Of a stretch of DNA of 29,923 bases, positions 1 through 7,645 are shown one piece after another. The stretch is from assembly GCA_965371445.1 (NCBI GenBank), contig CBDUYN010000131.1, positions 1 through 29,923 of the forward strand. Reading direction: 5' to 3'. Every line of letters begins with the position of its first letter. Within the stretch, counting starts at the first letter, position 1. The notes beneath the pieces were generated by a model. That model saw only the letters and a list, made by a program, of their open reading frames with translations. It was not told the origin of the DNA and made no database searches. The translations under genes and the position numbers were made by a program. This DNA comes from DASWIG01 sp965371445. GTDB taxonomy: Bacteria > Acidobacteriota > Thermoanaerobaculia > Multivoradales > J023.

Positions 1-20
1 TGGGGGGATCCCTCAAATCG

Positions 21-228
21 TGGCGAAGCGTTCGCCGCGCTTTTTTCCGTGCGGCATTTCGCGGCGAAGCGTTCGGGCCGCTCTGCCGAGATGCACCCGT
101 TGGCGGCGAAGGGTTCTCGGCGTTTTTGGGGACCTCAGAAGTCGCGGCGAAGCGTTCTTCGCGTTTTCCTGCAATGCACCAGGTCGGTGAGGACGCTTCG
201 CGGCGCTTTGGGGTCTTTCGGGGGTGCC
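21..228. repeat. Degenerate 41-42 bp tandem repeats, about five units
   Basis: The core GGCGAAGCGTTC occurs at 22-33, 63-74 and 146-157, and with one change (GGCGAAGGGTTC) at 105-116, so the period is 41, 42 and 41 bases. A further diverged unit near 187-228 keeps CTTCGCGGCGCTTTGGGGTC, which matches the second half of unit 3. Units 2 and 4 also share ATGCACC at the same offset (91 and 174). The array may continue beyond the left edge. No known repeat family is recognised. An open plus-strand frame runs through it, but its product is only the arginine-rich translation of the repeat. Confidence 0.6.
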
Positions 229-236
229 GGGAGAAG

Positions 237-335
237 CTATCGGATGGCGCCTTCCTTGCCGGCGATGCGGCGCAGGAGGCCCATCTGGCCGACGTGGTAG
301 GCCTCGTGGAAGACGAAGGTGGTGAGCGCCGTGCC
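237..335 (-). pseudogene. C-terminal fragment of a DinB/YfiT-like protein
   Basis: The minus strand reads about 32 codons ending in TAG at 237-239. The peptide contains FHEAYHVGQMGLLRR, the typical C-terminal helix of DinB-superfamily metal-binding proteins, with the HxxxHxGQ-type residues and a closing LLRR. An in-frame stop at 342-344 lies just upstream, and the rest of the domain (normally about 150 residues) is absent. In its place is the end of the intact 227-residue gene, whose stop abuts the fragment. This looks like the scar of a deletion or rearrangement. It could instead be a sequencing or assembly join, but the frame shows no decay. Confidence 0.6.
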
Positions 336-336
336 C

Positions 337-1020
337 CTACATCACTGGCTCGTCGTCCTCGTCGTCGAACGGATCGAAGTCCATGGGGACCGAGAAGTCG
401 GGCTGCGGCAGGAAGCGGTCGCGGTCGTAGGGCGGATCCTCCGGGTCCGGCATCTCGTAGTCCGGGAAGCTCTCCATCCAGCGCTGGCGGGATTCCTCGT
501 CGTGTTTGTAGTACTTGAAGTCCAGGTCGATGTCCTCGTCGCTGCCGCTACCCAGGATGTCGATGACGAAGTTGAAGCCCTTGACCGGCTTCGGCGGACC
601 CATGAACGACTCCTCCCGCAGGCTGTGCTCGACGAGATGGGTGTAGAGCTCCCGATCGCTCAGGTGATCGGTCGAGTCGACGAACATGTTACGCAGCGAC
701 ATGGCGAGGATGAGCTCCCGGAGCTTGCCGCCGATTTCCTCGTCGTCGAGCTCGTCGGGGGGCACGATTTTGAAGCCACCCTCGAGCAACTGGTCCATCG
801 GTACCGTCCAGCCCGCCTCCTCGATCATCGCGACGTTTTCGAGGAACGCCTCTTTCAGGTCCGGATCCATTTCTTCGTCGGTGTCCGTAAACGTCATGGC
901 GCCGTCGGTGGCCTTGTCGATCCGTTCTTCAAGCCTGCCGATCCGTTCTTCCTGGCTCGGCTCCTCCATGGGATCGTCGGTGGCGTCCTTGCCGTTTCCC
1001 TTCGGGTTCTCTTTCGTCAT
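337..1020 (-). CDS. Acidic protein of unknown function (227 aa)
   Basis: No family is recognised. The protein is soluble, with no signal peptide or membrane segment, and very acidic. The N-terminus is a charged, probably disordered segment with a short Glu/Arg-rich stretch (EERIGRLEERID). The middle (residues about 55-150) looks helical and folded, with GWTVPMDQLLEGGFKIVPPD and a Leu-rich LRELILAMSLRNMF. The C-terminal 70 residues are rich in Pro, Asp and Glu and end in FDPFDDEDDEPVM. The start is supported by GAGGAG eight bases upstream of ATG. It begins 12 bases after the gamma-glutamyltransferase stop, so the two are probably cotranscribed. The coding call is firm from codon use and the ribosome site; function is unknown. 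Confidence 0.8.
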   Translation of the reverse strand: MTKENPKGNGKDATDDPMEEPSQEERIGRLEERIDKATDGAMTFTDTDEEMDPDLKEAFLENVAMIEEAGWTVPMDQLLEGGFKIVPPDELDDEEIGGKLRELILAMSLRNMFVDSTDHLSDRELYTHLVEHSLREESFMGPPKPVKGFNFVIDILGSGSDEDIDLDFKYYKHDEESRQRWMESFPDYEMPDPEDPPYDRDRFLPQPDFSVPMDFDPFDDEDDEPVM

Positions 1021-1032
1021 CTCAGATTCTCC

Positions 1033-2736
1033 TCACTCGTCGTGCCAGCCGCGCGCTTCGCCCTCACCGCGGGGATCCGCGGCGCCGTAGAAGTGCTCGG
1101 GTCGACCGTCCGCACCGTATTCCACGACGAGGGCGTGGGCATTGCCCAGGGCGCTCCGGACCGCGAGCTTGTGACCTTTGGCTTCGAGCGCCCGGCGCAC
1201 CTCCTCGGGGACCGTTTCCTCCACCACCAGAAGATCCGGTTCGATGAAGCTGACGCGCGGCGCCGCCAGAGCTTCGCCTATGTCCATCTTGAAATCGATC
1301 AGGTTCATGACCATCTGCGGGACGGTCTGGCCGATCGTGTGCCCTCCGGGCGTGCCGAGAGCCACCCAGGGACGGCCGTCGCGAAGGATGATCGTCGGAC
1401 AGTCGCCGGAAAGCTTGTGGTGACCGGCGTGGGCGTCCATCGGGTTGCCCTTGGGCTCGAAGGTGCAGTAGGCGAGCGAGTTGTTGAGCCAGATGCCGGT
1501 GCCCTCGACCAGGATGCGGGCGCCGAAGGAGTTGCCGAGCGTCTGGGTGGCGCTCACCAGGTTGCCCCAACGGTCGGCGACCACGAAGTGGGTCGTGTGC
1601 ATCCCGGCGGCGGCCACCGCCTCGCCGGGCGCCTCGAACGGCTTCGCTCGTTCAGGGTCGATCGCTTCGGCCTGCTCTTGCCAGTAGGTCTCCGAAAGGA
1701 GCCGGTCGAGCGGCGGTCCCTGGATCTCCGGGTCGCCGGCGTAGGCCAGACGAGTCCGGAAGGCGTGCTTGGTGACCTCGGCGAAACGGTGCAGGTACTC
1801 GGGGCTGTTGTGGCCAAGCTCGGCGAGGTCGAAACGGCTCATGATCCCGAGGCGGACGAGCGACGGAAACGCGGTCGACGGCGGTGAAGCCGTGACGACT
1901 TCATAGCCTCGGTAGTCGATGCGAATCGGCTCGTACCACTCGGCTTCGTTCTGCTCCAGGTCGGCGAGGGTCAAGAAGCCCCCGGCGGCGCTCATCGTGG
2001 CGTCGATTCGGCGGCCGATCTCGCCGCCGTGGATCGCCACGGCACCCTGCTCGGCGAGGGTGGCAAGCGTCGTAGCGAGGTCTCTTTGGACGAGGAGCTC
2101 GCCAGCGGCGAGCGGCCGGCCTTCCCGTCCGTAGATCTCCCGGGCGTGAGCCGGAAACTCCTCGAAGGCGCTTTCGAGAAAATAGGCCAGCCGCGGGCTC
2201 ACCTCGAAGCCTTCCTGCGCCGCACGGATGGCCGGCGCGTAGACCTGGGCCCTCTCGAGTTGCCCGTAGGTCGACCACATGGCCTCCCAGACGTTGGCGT
2301 TGCCGGGCGTCGAGACCGCCTTCGCGCCGCGCCGGTTCTCCATGTAGTTGGGCGTCGGCGCGCGGTAGACGTCGGAGTCGACGTCTCTCGGGATGCGGCC
2401 GCTGGCGTTTAAGAAACGCGTCTCGCCTTTCTCGGCGTCGTGGACGAGGATCGTGCCGTAGCCGCCGATCCCCGACATGTTCGGCTCGACGACGTTCAGC
2501 ATCGCCGCGACAGCGACGGCGGCGTCGAAGGCATTGCCGCCCTCTACCAGGACCTCGAGGCCCGCCGCGGTCGCCAGCGGGTGCGCCGAGCTGACCATGC
2601 CCGCGGTCGCCAGGGCTTGCGGCTCCGTCGTGAGATGCGCGGAGGTCACGGGAGGGGGCTCGGGAACGTCGCAAGCGAACGCCAGGAGAGAGAGGAGGAC
2701 CAGGAAAAGTCGCCAGGATGGGATGGGAAGCTGCAT
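1033..2736 (-). CDS. ggt: Gamma-glutamyltransferase, lipoprotein form
   Basis: Hydrolyses or transfers the gamma-glutamyl group of glutathione and related peptides. This 567-residue protein has a lipobox LAFAC, so Cys22 is the likely lipidated N-terminus and the enzyme would be membrane-anchored outside the cytoplasm. The large-subunit signature follows (GGNAFDAAVAVAAMLNVVEP, residues 66-85). The autoprocessing site is MHTTHF: Thr381 should become the N-terminal nucleophile of a 187-residue small subunit, close to the usual size. ALGTPGGHTIGQTV supplies the GxPGG oxyanion/substrate loop. The usual SMSPT segment reads LSGDCPT here, so substrate preference may differ. GAGG lies nine bases before ATG, and the gene starts 12 bases after the helicase stop. 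Confidence 0.9.
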   Translation of the reverse strand: MQLPIPSWRLFLVLLSLLAFACDVPEPPPVTSAHLTTEPQALATAGMVSSAHPLATAAGLEVLVEGGNAFDAAVAVAAMLNVVEPNMSGIGGYGTILVHDAEKGETRFLNASGRIPRDVDSDVYRAPTPNYMENRRGAKAVSTPGNANVWEAMWSTYGQLERAQVYAPAIRAAQEGFEVSPRLAYFLESAFEEFPAHAREIYGREGRPLAAGELLVQRDLATTLATLAEQGAVAIHGGEIGRRIDATMSAAGGFLTLADLEQNEAEWYEPIRIDYRGYEVVTASPPSTAFPSLVRLGIMSRFDLAELGHNSPEYLHRFAEVTKHAFRTRLAYAGDPEIQGPPLDRLLSETYWQEQAEAIDPERAKPFEAPGEAVAAAGMHTTHFVVADRWGNLVSATQTLGNSFGARILVEGTGIWLNNSLAYCTFEPKGNPMDAHAGHHKLSGDCPTIILRDGRPWVALGTPGGHTIGQTVPQMVMNLIDFKMDIGEALAAPRVSFIEPDLLVVEETVPEEVRRALEAKGHKLAVRSALGNAHALVVEYGADGRPEHFYGAADPRGEGEARGWHDE

Positions 2737-2748
2737 GTCTTCGTACCT

Positions 2749-4758
2749 CTAGGAAAAGTAGTCCTGGATCCGGTCGAGCCGTTCCTGGGAGACGACCTCC
2801 TCGTCGTCGTAGCCCTCCTCCTCGCGCCGCTCCGGGACATAGGCGTACTCCTCGGTGAGCTTCGCGAAGTCGGGGATCTCGGCGATGAGCGGGCTCAGCT
2901 CGGTGATCTCCCAGGAGCGCGGCGAGGCGAGGTCGGGCTTCAGGAGATAGAGGTTCTCCTTGGCCCGGGTGACGGCGACGTAGAGGAGGCGTCGCTCTTC
3001 CTCGTAGGCGGCTTCGTCGCCCTGGGAGCTCCACGACGGGAACTGGCCGGCGCAGAGGTGGACGACGAAGACCGTGTGCCATTCCAGGCCCTTGGCCGAA
3101 TGGACGGTCGAGAGCGTCATCCATTCGTCCTCGGTGTCGCCGCCCGGCTCCCGGCGGTCGAAGTCGGGCGGGTCGATGGCGAGGTCGGAGAGGAAGCTCT
3201 CGACGTCGTCGTAGCGCGCGGCGAGGATCTGGAGGGCCTCGAGGTCGCGGAAACGACGTTTTGCGTCGTCGTATTTCTTTTTCATCCAGCGCTTGTACTC
3301 GGCGAGGACGAGGTCGAGCCGTCCGCCGACACCGAGGGCGTCGTCCGACGCCTTGTCGAGGAGCCGGGCGAGCTTCTTGAGCTCGGCACCGAACTTGCGC
3401 TTCCCCCAGGGCGGCTCGCGTAGCACGGCATAGGAGCCCCCCGCGGCGACGATCGGGGTGGCGATCTTCTGGGCCGTGCGCGGCCCGATGCCCTCGAAAA
3501 GCTGGAGGACGCGGAACCAGGCGGCGGAGTCGGTCGGGTTCGAAGAGATCTTCAGGATCGCGCAGACGTCCTTGACGTGGGCGGCCTCGACGAAGCGGAT
3601 GCCGCCGAACTTGCGGAACGGGATGTTGCGGCTCTGAAGCTCCACCTCCAGGGTGTTGGTGTGCCAGGCGGCGCGGGAGAGGACCGCGATCTCCTGGAGC
3701 GGTACGCCTTCCTCGCGCAGCTCCAGGACCCGGCGGCAGATCGCCTCCGACTGCTCGTAGCTGTCGGCGGTGCGTACGAAGACGGGTTTTTGCTCGCCCT
3801 CAAGCCTCGTAAAGAGTTTCTTCGAGTACTTCTCCTTGGCGCGCGAGAGGATGGCGTTGCCGAGGTCGAGGATGGGTTGGGTAGAGCGGTAGTTCTGCTC
3901 CAGGAGAGTTGTCTTCGTATCGGGGAAGACACGCGGGAAGTCCATGATGTTGCGAAAATCCGCGCCGCGAAAGGAATAGATCGACTGCGCGTCGTCGCCG
4001 ACGACCATGATGTTGCCGTGCTCGGAGGCCAAGAGGGCTCCGATGTGGGCCTGGAGGCGGTTCGTGTCCTGGTACTCGTCGATCATCACGTACCGGTAGC
4101 TCGACGAGAGCTTGCGCCGGACGTCGTCGTGCTCGACGAGGAGCCTTCGCAAATTCGTGAGCAGGTCGTCGTAGTCCATGACGTTCTGCTCTTTCTTTAA
4201 TACCGCGTAGCGGGCGCCGATCGACTGGATCGCCTCGAGCTCGTCGGCGAACTGCGGATAGCCCTCCTCGAGGAGGTCTTCCAAAGGACGGTTGGTGTTG
4301 ACCTGCTTCGAGAGGAGGTCGAGGATCGTGTCCTTGCGCGGGAAGCGCCGCCCGCGCCGGTCGAAGCCGGCTTTGCTGCGGATCATTCCAACGAGGTCGG
4401 CGGCGTCGGAGCGGTCGACGATGGTGAAGTGGTCGCCGTAGTCGAGCTTCTTGGCGTAGCGGCGGAGGACCAGGTTCGCGAAGCCGTGGTAGGTCCCGCC
4501 GGCCACGCGGCGGCAGCGTTCGTCGAGGATCGAGGTGGCGCGGCGCAGCATCTCCTGGGCGGCGCGGCGGGTGAAGGTCATCAGCAGGATCGACTCGGGA
4601 GCCACGCCGCGAGAGACGAGGTAGGCGACGCGGTAGACGAGGGTGCGGGTCTTGCCGCTCCCGGCACCGGCGATAACGAGATGGGGGCCGCCTTCGGAGG
4701 TGGCCGCTTGGAGCTGTGCCGGGTTGAGCTCGTCGGAGTCGATGGCCGCGTCGGACAT
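2749..4758 (-). CDS. UvrD/Rep-family superfamily 1 DNA helicase
   Basis: ATP-driven 3'-5' DNA helicase for repair or replication restart. At 669 residues it is near the size of Rep. All superfamily 1A motifs are visible: Q-motif LNPAQLQA (11-18), Walker A GAGSGKT (31-37), DEYQDT (227-232), VVGDDAQSIYSFRGAD (252-267), LLEQNYRST (motif IV), STVHSAKGLEW (motif V) and YVAVTRAKE (motif VI). The reading frame is open for 99 more codons upstream, but that stretch overlaps the sigma-54 activator gene on the same strand and lacks helicase features. I therefore start at the ATG preceding SDAAID. The ribosome site there is weak. It lies 43 bases after the activator gene and 12 before ggt, so it may be read with either. 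UvrD, PcrA and Rep cannot be told apart here. Confidence 0.9.
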   Translation of the reverse strand: MSDAAIDSDELNPAQLQAATSEGGPHLVIAGAGSGKTRTLVYRVAYLVSRGVAPESILLMTFTRRAAQEMLRRATSILDERCRRVAGGTYHGFANLVLRRYAKKLDYGDHFTIVDRSDAADLVGMIRSKAGFDRRGRRFPRKDTILDLLSKQVNTNRPLEDLLEEGYPQFADELEAIQSIGARYAVLKKEQNVMDYDDLLTNLRRLLVEHDDVRRKLSSSYRYVMIDEYQDTNRLQAHIGALLASEHGNIMVVGDDAQSIYSFRGADFRNIMDFPRVFPDTKTTLLEQNYRSTQPILDLGNAILSRAKEKYSKKLFTRLEGEQKPVFVRTADSYEQSEAICRRVLELREEGVPLQEIAVLSRAAWHTNTLEVELQSRNIPFRKFGGIRFVEAAHVKDVCAILKISSNPTDSAAWFRVLQLFEGIGPRTAQKIATPIVAAGGSYAVLREPPWGKRKFGAELKKLARLLDKASDDALGVGGRLDLVLAEYKRWMKKKYDDAKRRFRDLEALQILAARYDDVESFLSDLAIDPPDFDRREPGGDTEDEWMTLSTVHSAKGLEWHTVFVVHLCAGQFPSWSSQGDEAAYEEERRLLYVAVTRAKENLYLLKPDLASPRSWEITELSPLIAEIPDFAKLTEEYAYVPERREEEGYDDEEVVSQERLDRIQDYFS

Positions 4759-4801
4759 GGGGACGACTCTACCCCAAAACCGCAGGTCTCCTGGCCGGTC
4801 C

Positions 4802-6151
4802 TCACGGCTTCTTTTCGAGCTCGTTCCTGATCTCGTAGAGCTGCGACTTGCCGATTCCCGAGCGTTTGGCGGCGGCTGCCATGTCGGGTACCTCGTCGAA
4901 CAGACCCCTGAAATAGATTCTCTTGGCCCTCTCCTGGACGGCCTTCCAGGTGTCGCGAACCAGGTCGACCGGGATGGAGCCGTCGGGTCGCACCGGCTCC
5001 CGGCTGAGTATCGACTCGTGGAGATGGACGACACTGATCGGCCCTGCCGTCTCATCGGCGTAGGCCGCCGCCTGGCGCACGGCCTGCCGGAGCTCGCGGA
5101 CGTTCCCGGGCCAGTCGTGGCGAAACAGGGGGTCGACCGCGCCCGCCGGAACGGAGAGTCGGAAGCCCTTGTCCTTGTAGTCCTCGTTGTACTCCCTCAC
5201 GAAGTGGGCGACGAGGAGCGGGATGTCGCTACGGCGTTGGCGCAACGGCGGTAGATGGAGCGTGAAACCGCGGAGGCGCTCGTAGAGGTCCTGGCGGAAC
5301 TTCTTTTCCCGGCAGGCCTTCTCGAGGTCGCGATTCGTCGCGAAGACGAGGCATGCACCGATGTCGTGCCACTCGTTGCTGCCGATGAGACGGACCTTCC
5401 GGTCTTCGATCACCCGCAGGAGCTTGGCTTGCGACGCCGGGTCCAGGTCGCCGATCTCGTCAAGGAAGGCGGTGCCGTCTCCGGCCTCCGCCAGAAGACC
5501 CCTGGGCCTCGCCGCTGCACTGGTGAAAGAGCCCTTCTCGTGACCGAAAAGGTCGCTTCCCAGGAGCTCCGGCGAGATCTCGGCGACGTTGATCGAGACC
5601 AGCTTGCCCTGCCGACCGCTGCGCCGATGGAGCTCTTGGGCCACAAGCTCCTTGCCTGTACCGGTCTCGCCAAGAATCAGGATCGGCTCGGCAAGCGGTG
5701 CCAGCTTCTCGATGCTGCGGTAGACCTCACGCATCGGCCACGTCCCCCCACGGAAGGCTCCGAAAGCCGATTTTTCACTCCCGCCCACCTCAATCAGCTT
5801 CCCCAGAACTCGTTCGGCGACCTCTCCCGGCGACCAGCCGCGCGGCGTGACGATGTCATCGGCTCCGGAGTCCGCCAAGGTTTCCCGGTCGGAGGCGCTC
5901 TGGGCCGGGGCGCAAAGGACCAGCTCCACATCTGCCGCGAGGCGAGAGCGCAGCTCCTCGATCCGCTCTCCGAGCGGCACTACGCCCTGCTGCCGTAGGA
6001 CCAGCACGGCAAGATCGAGCCCTCGAATCCGATCCTTGCTGCGGACACCCGGCTCCAGGACGAGCCGTGAGATCGTATGGCCATGCTGTGAGCACGCCAA
6101 AGCCAGAGGCTTCAGGTCCATGTCGGCTTGCGATGCGAGCAGCAACTTCAT
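4802..6151 (-). CDS. Sigma-54 activator (enhancer-binding protein) with degenerate receiver
   Basis: AAA+ activator that remodels sigma-54 RNA polymerase. Residues 1-120 have a receiver-like alternation of strands and helices, but the acidic pocket is lost and the phospho-acceptor position (DLAVLVL, about residue 51) is Val, so it is a pseudo-receiver. The AAA+ core is complete: Walker A GETGTGKE (161-168), Walker B GTAFLDEI (226-233), arginine-finger region FRQDLYERL (285-293) and WPGNVREL (347-354). The sigma-54 contact loop reads GSFTSA instead of GAFTGA (207-212). A Fis-type helix-turn-helix ends the protein (about 421-445, with SGIGKSQLYEIRNEL). ATG overlaps the stop of the CHAT gene (ATGA). 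It probably binds the paired elements upstream of the operon and so controls its own locus; that is inference. Confidence 0.9.
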   Translation of the reverse strand: MKLLLASQADMDLKPLALACSQHGHTISRLVLEPGVRSKDRIRGLDLAVLVLRQQGVVPLGERIEELRSRLAADVELVLCAPAQSASDRETLADSGADDIVTPRGWSPGEVAERVLGKLIEVGGSEKSAFGAFRGGTWPMREVYRSIEKLAPLAEPILILGETGTGKELVAQELHRRSGRQGKLVSINVAEISPELLGSDLFGHEKGSFTSAAARPRGLLAEAGDGTAFLDEIGDLDPASQAKLLRVIEDRKVRLIGSNEWHDIGACLVFATNRDLEKACREKKFRQDLYERLRGFTLHLPPLRQRRSDIPLLVAHFVREYNEDYKDKGFRLSVPAGAVDPLFRHDWPGNVRELRQAVRQAAAYADETAGPISVVHLHESILSREPVRPDGSIPVDLVRDTWKAVQERAKRIYFRGLFDEVPDMAAAAKRSGIGKSQLYEIRNELEKKP

Positions 6152-7641
6152 CGGCTTGCATAGAAGGCAATGGGGCGCGATGGGTTCTCCGGCGTTTCCG
6201 CCATCCGGTATTCCGCCATAAACGCGTCAAGGATCTTCGTACGGCTTCCAGGCTCGAGGACGGCGGCCCTTACGGTCTCGATCGCGACCCGGCGGGCACG
6301 GTCTGAGCGCACCTCATCCTCGAAGCCAATCGTAACACCTGCACCTGCCTCGGCAAAGCGCCTGGCAACCTCCGCCGACCGACAGGAGAGAAAGACCGCC
6401 AGCGCCAGGCGCCGGTGGCGTTGCTTGAAACAGTCGAGCCACCGGTGCGGTGCGACCCACTGACCCGACGCATCGACGAGCCCCTGGTCGCCGTCGCCGT
6501 GGCCCATGTGAACCCAGATGAGAGTGTCCTCCCCGGAATCCTTGATCAGCTCCACAAGCCGGCCGGTCATCGCCGCCGGGTCGACCCGGTGGCGCCCAGC
6601 AGGCGGCACGTTGCGCAGGATCGAGCCAACGTCCTTGGAGGCTTCCAGAAGCTGCACCAGCCCGAAGTCGCGATCCGTCGCCCGGTTGAGCGTATTGGTC
6701 AGCAAGAGAGTACAAGCGCGTCTCTCCGTCATGAAAACAGGATCCCTGTCCACAACCACACGACAGGCCCGCTCCTCCATCTCCGGTAGCGGATAGCTGT
6801 TGAGCTGCTGGATCAGGTGACAAAGCTCCAGCTCGCCTCGAAAATGAATCGGGCGCTTCAAACCCTGCTCCCGGCAGAATCTCAACAACTCTCTATGGGG
6901 ACGCACGTGAAGCGTAGAGACGAGGAGCTCGCCCCTGTAGAGCGCCATGGCTCTTTCGACGACTCCCGTCTGGAAATCCTCGTCCGACCTGTCGACGACG
7001 ACGACCGTGTTGCAGGCTCGCGGCTTCGAGCCTCCCGCGTCGCTGAGCTCGTCGCTGAGCTCGTCGAGGAACTGTGCAAGAAGCACTCGCTCGCCGTCTA
7101 CCACGCATTGCCAGGGCCCCCCGGACGGGATCTGTCGAAAAGCCTTGAGACGCTCCCTAGATGTGTTGCGCGCGTCACGAAGGACTTTGCCGAGAGAAAC
7201 GGCAAGGAAGGACGACGGATGACAGTCTATCTGCAGGATGTCGGCGATGCGGTTCTCCAGCAGCGTGCTCATCCCATGGCGAAAAGACTCCTGACTGTCG
7301 ATCAGCTCTTCGCTGAACCTCACCTGGTCACTCGCCACCAGAAAGATCTTGGCTCCCCAGGCATGATCCTGGGCCGTTTTTACAAGTAATTCGACCGGCC
7401 GGGATTCCTGTAGCTTCTCAACCTGGTCCCCCGCAAGACAGAGGAAGATCTCCGGAGTACCCGGGCGTTCTGCGTTCGCATACGAAGAAAGCCGCGACGC
7501 GAGCTCTTCCCATTCCGGCGAGGTCGGCCGTACGCCGTACACCTCGTCATAACCACCCATGTAGGCCTCTTCCCATTCCATGGTCGGCTCGATCTCCCCC
7601 TCCGGGATGACGACAACACGGCAGAAGACGGGACTGTACAT
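6148..7641 (-). CDS. CHAT-domain (caspase-like) putative protease
   Basis: The C-terminal part (about 290-497) fits a CHAT peptidase. VHMGHGDGDQGLV carries the expected catalytic His (His381 in the HG pair), and VFLSCRSAEVARRF carries the Cys (Cys420), followed by AGAGVTIGFEDEVRSDRA, the usual strand and loop after the nucleophile. The first 280 residues match no family I recognise. They contain strand-like stretches (EIFLCLAGD, AKIFLVASD, NTVVVVDRSD) and could be a second, degenerate Rossmann-like or caspase-like half. No signal peptide or membrane segment is seen, so it should be cytoplasmic. It starts four bases after the receiver-protein stop and overlaps the activator gene by four. CHAT proteins usually act as regulated proteases in bacterial conflict or signalling systems; the target here is unknown. 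Confidence 0.8.
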   Translation of the reverse strand: MYSPVFCRVVVIPEGEIEPTMEWEEAYMGGYDEVYGVRPTSPEWEELASRLSSYANAERPGTPEIFLCLAGDQVEKLQESRPVELLVKTAQDHAWGAKIFLVASDQVRFSEELIDSQESFRHGMSTLLENRIADILQIDCHPSSFLAVSLGKVLRDARNTSRERLKAFRQIPSGGPWQCVVDGERVLLAQFLDELSDELSDAGGSKPRACNTVVVVDRSDEDFQTGVVERAMALYRGELLVSTLHVRPHRELLRFCREQGLKRPIHFRGELELCHLIQQLNSYPLPEMEERACRVVVDRDPVFMTERRACTLLLTNTLNRATDRDFGLVQLLEASKDVGSILRNVPPAGRHRVDPAAMTGRLVELIKDSGEDTLIWVHMGHGDGDQGLVDASGQWVAPHRWLDCFKQRHRRLALAVFLSCRSAEVARRFAEAGAGVTIGFEDEVRSDRARRVAIETVRAAVLEPGSRTKILDAFMAEYRMAETPENPSRPIAFYASR

Positions 7642-7645
7642 CTCA

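Noticed and set aside
21..228. CRISPR array
   Set aside because: Repeats are degenerate along their whole length with no unique spacers, and no cas genes are present.
319..1887. Plus-strand 522-codon open frame opposite the acidic protein and ggt
   Set aside because: It is an antisense shadow of two well-supported minus-strand genes, a common effect of high GC, and its product matches nothing.
2440..3423. Plus-strand 327-codon frame opposite ggt and the helicase
   Set aside because: Antisense of conserved helicase motifs; low-complexity translation.
4759..5055. N-terminal extension of the UvrD-like helicase
   Set aside because: It overlaps the activator gene on the same strand and precedes the normal Q-motif start of the family.
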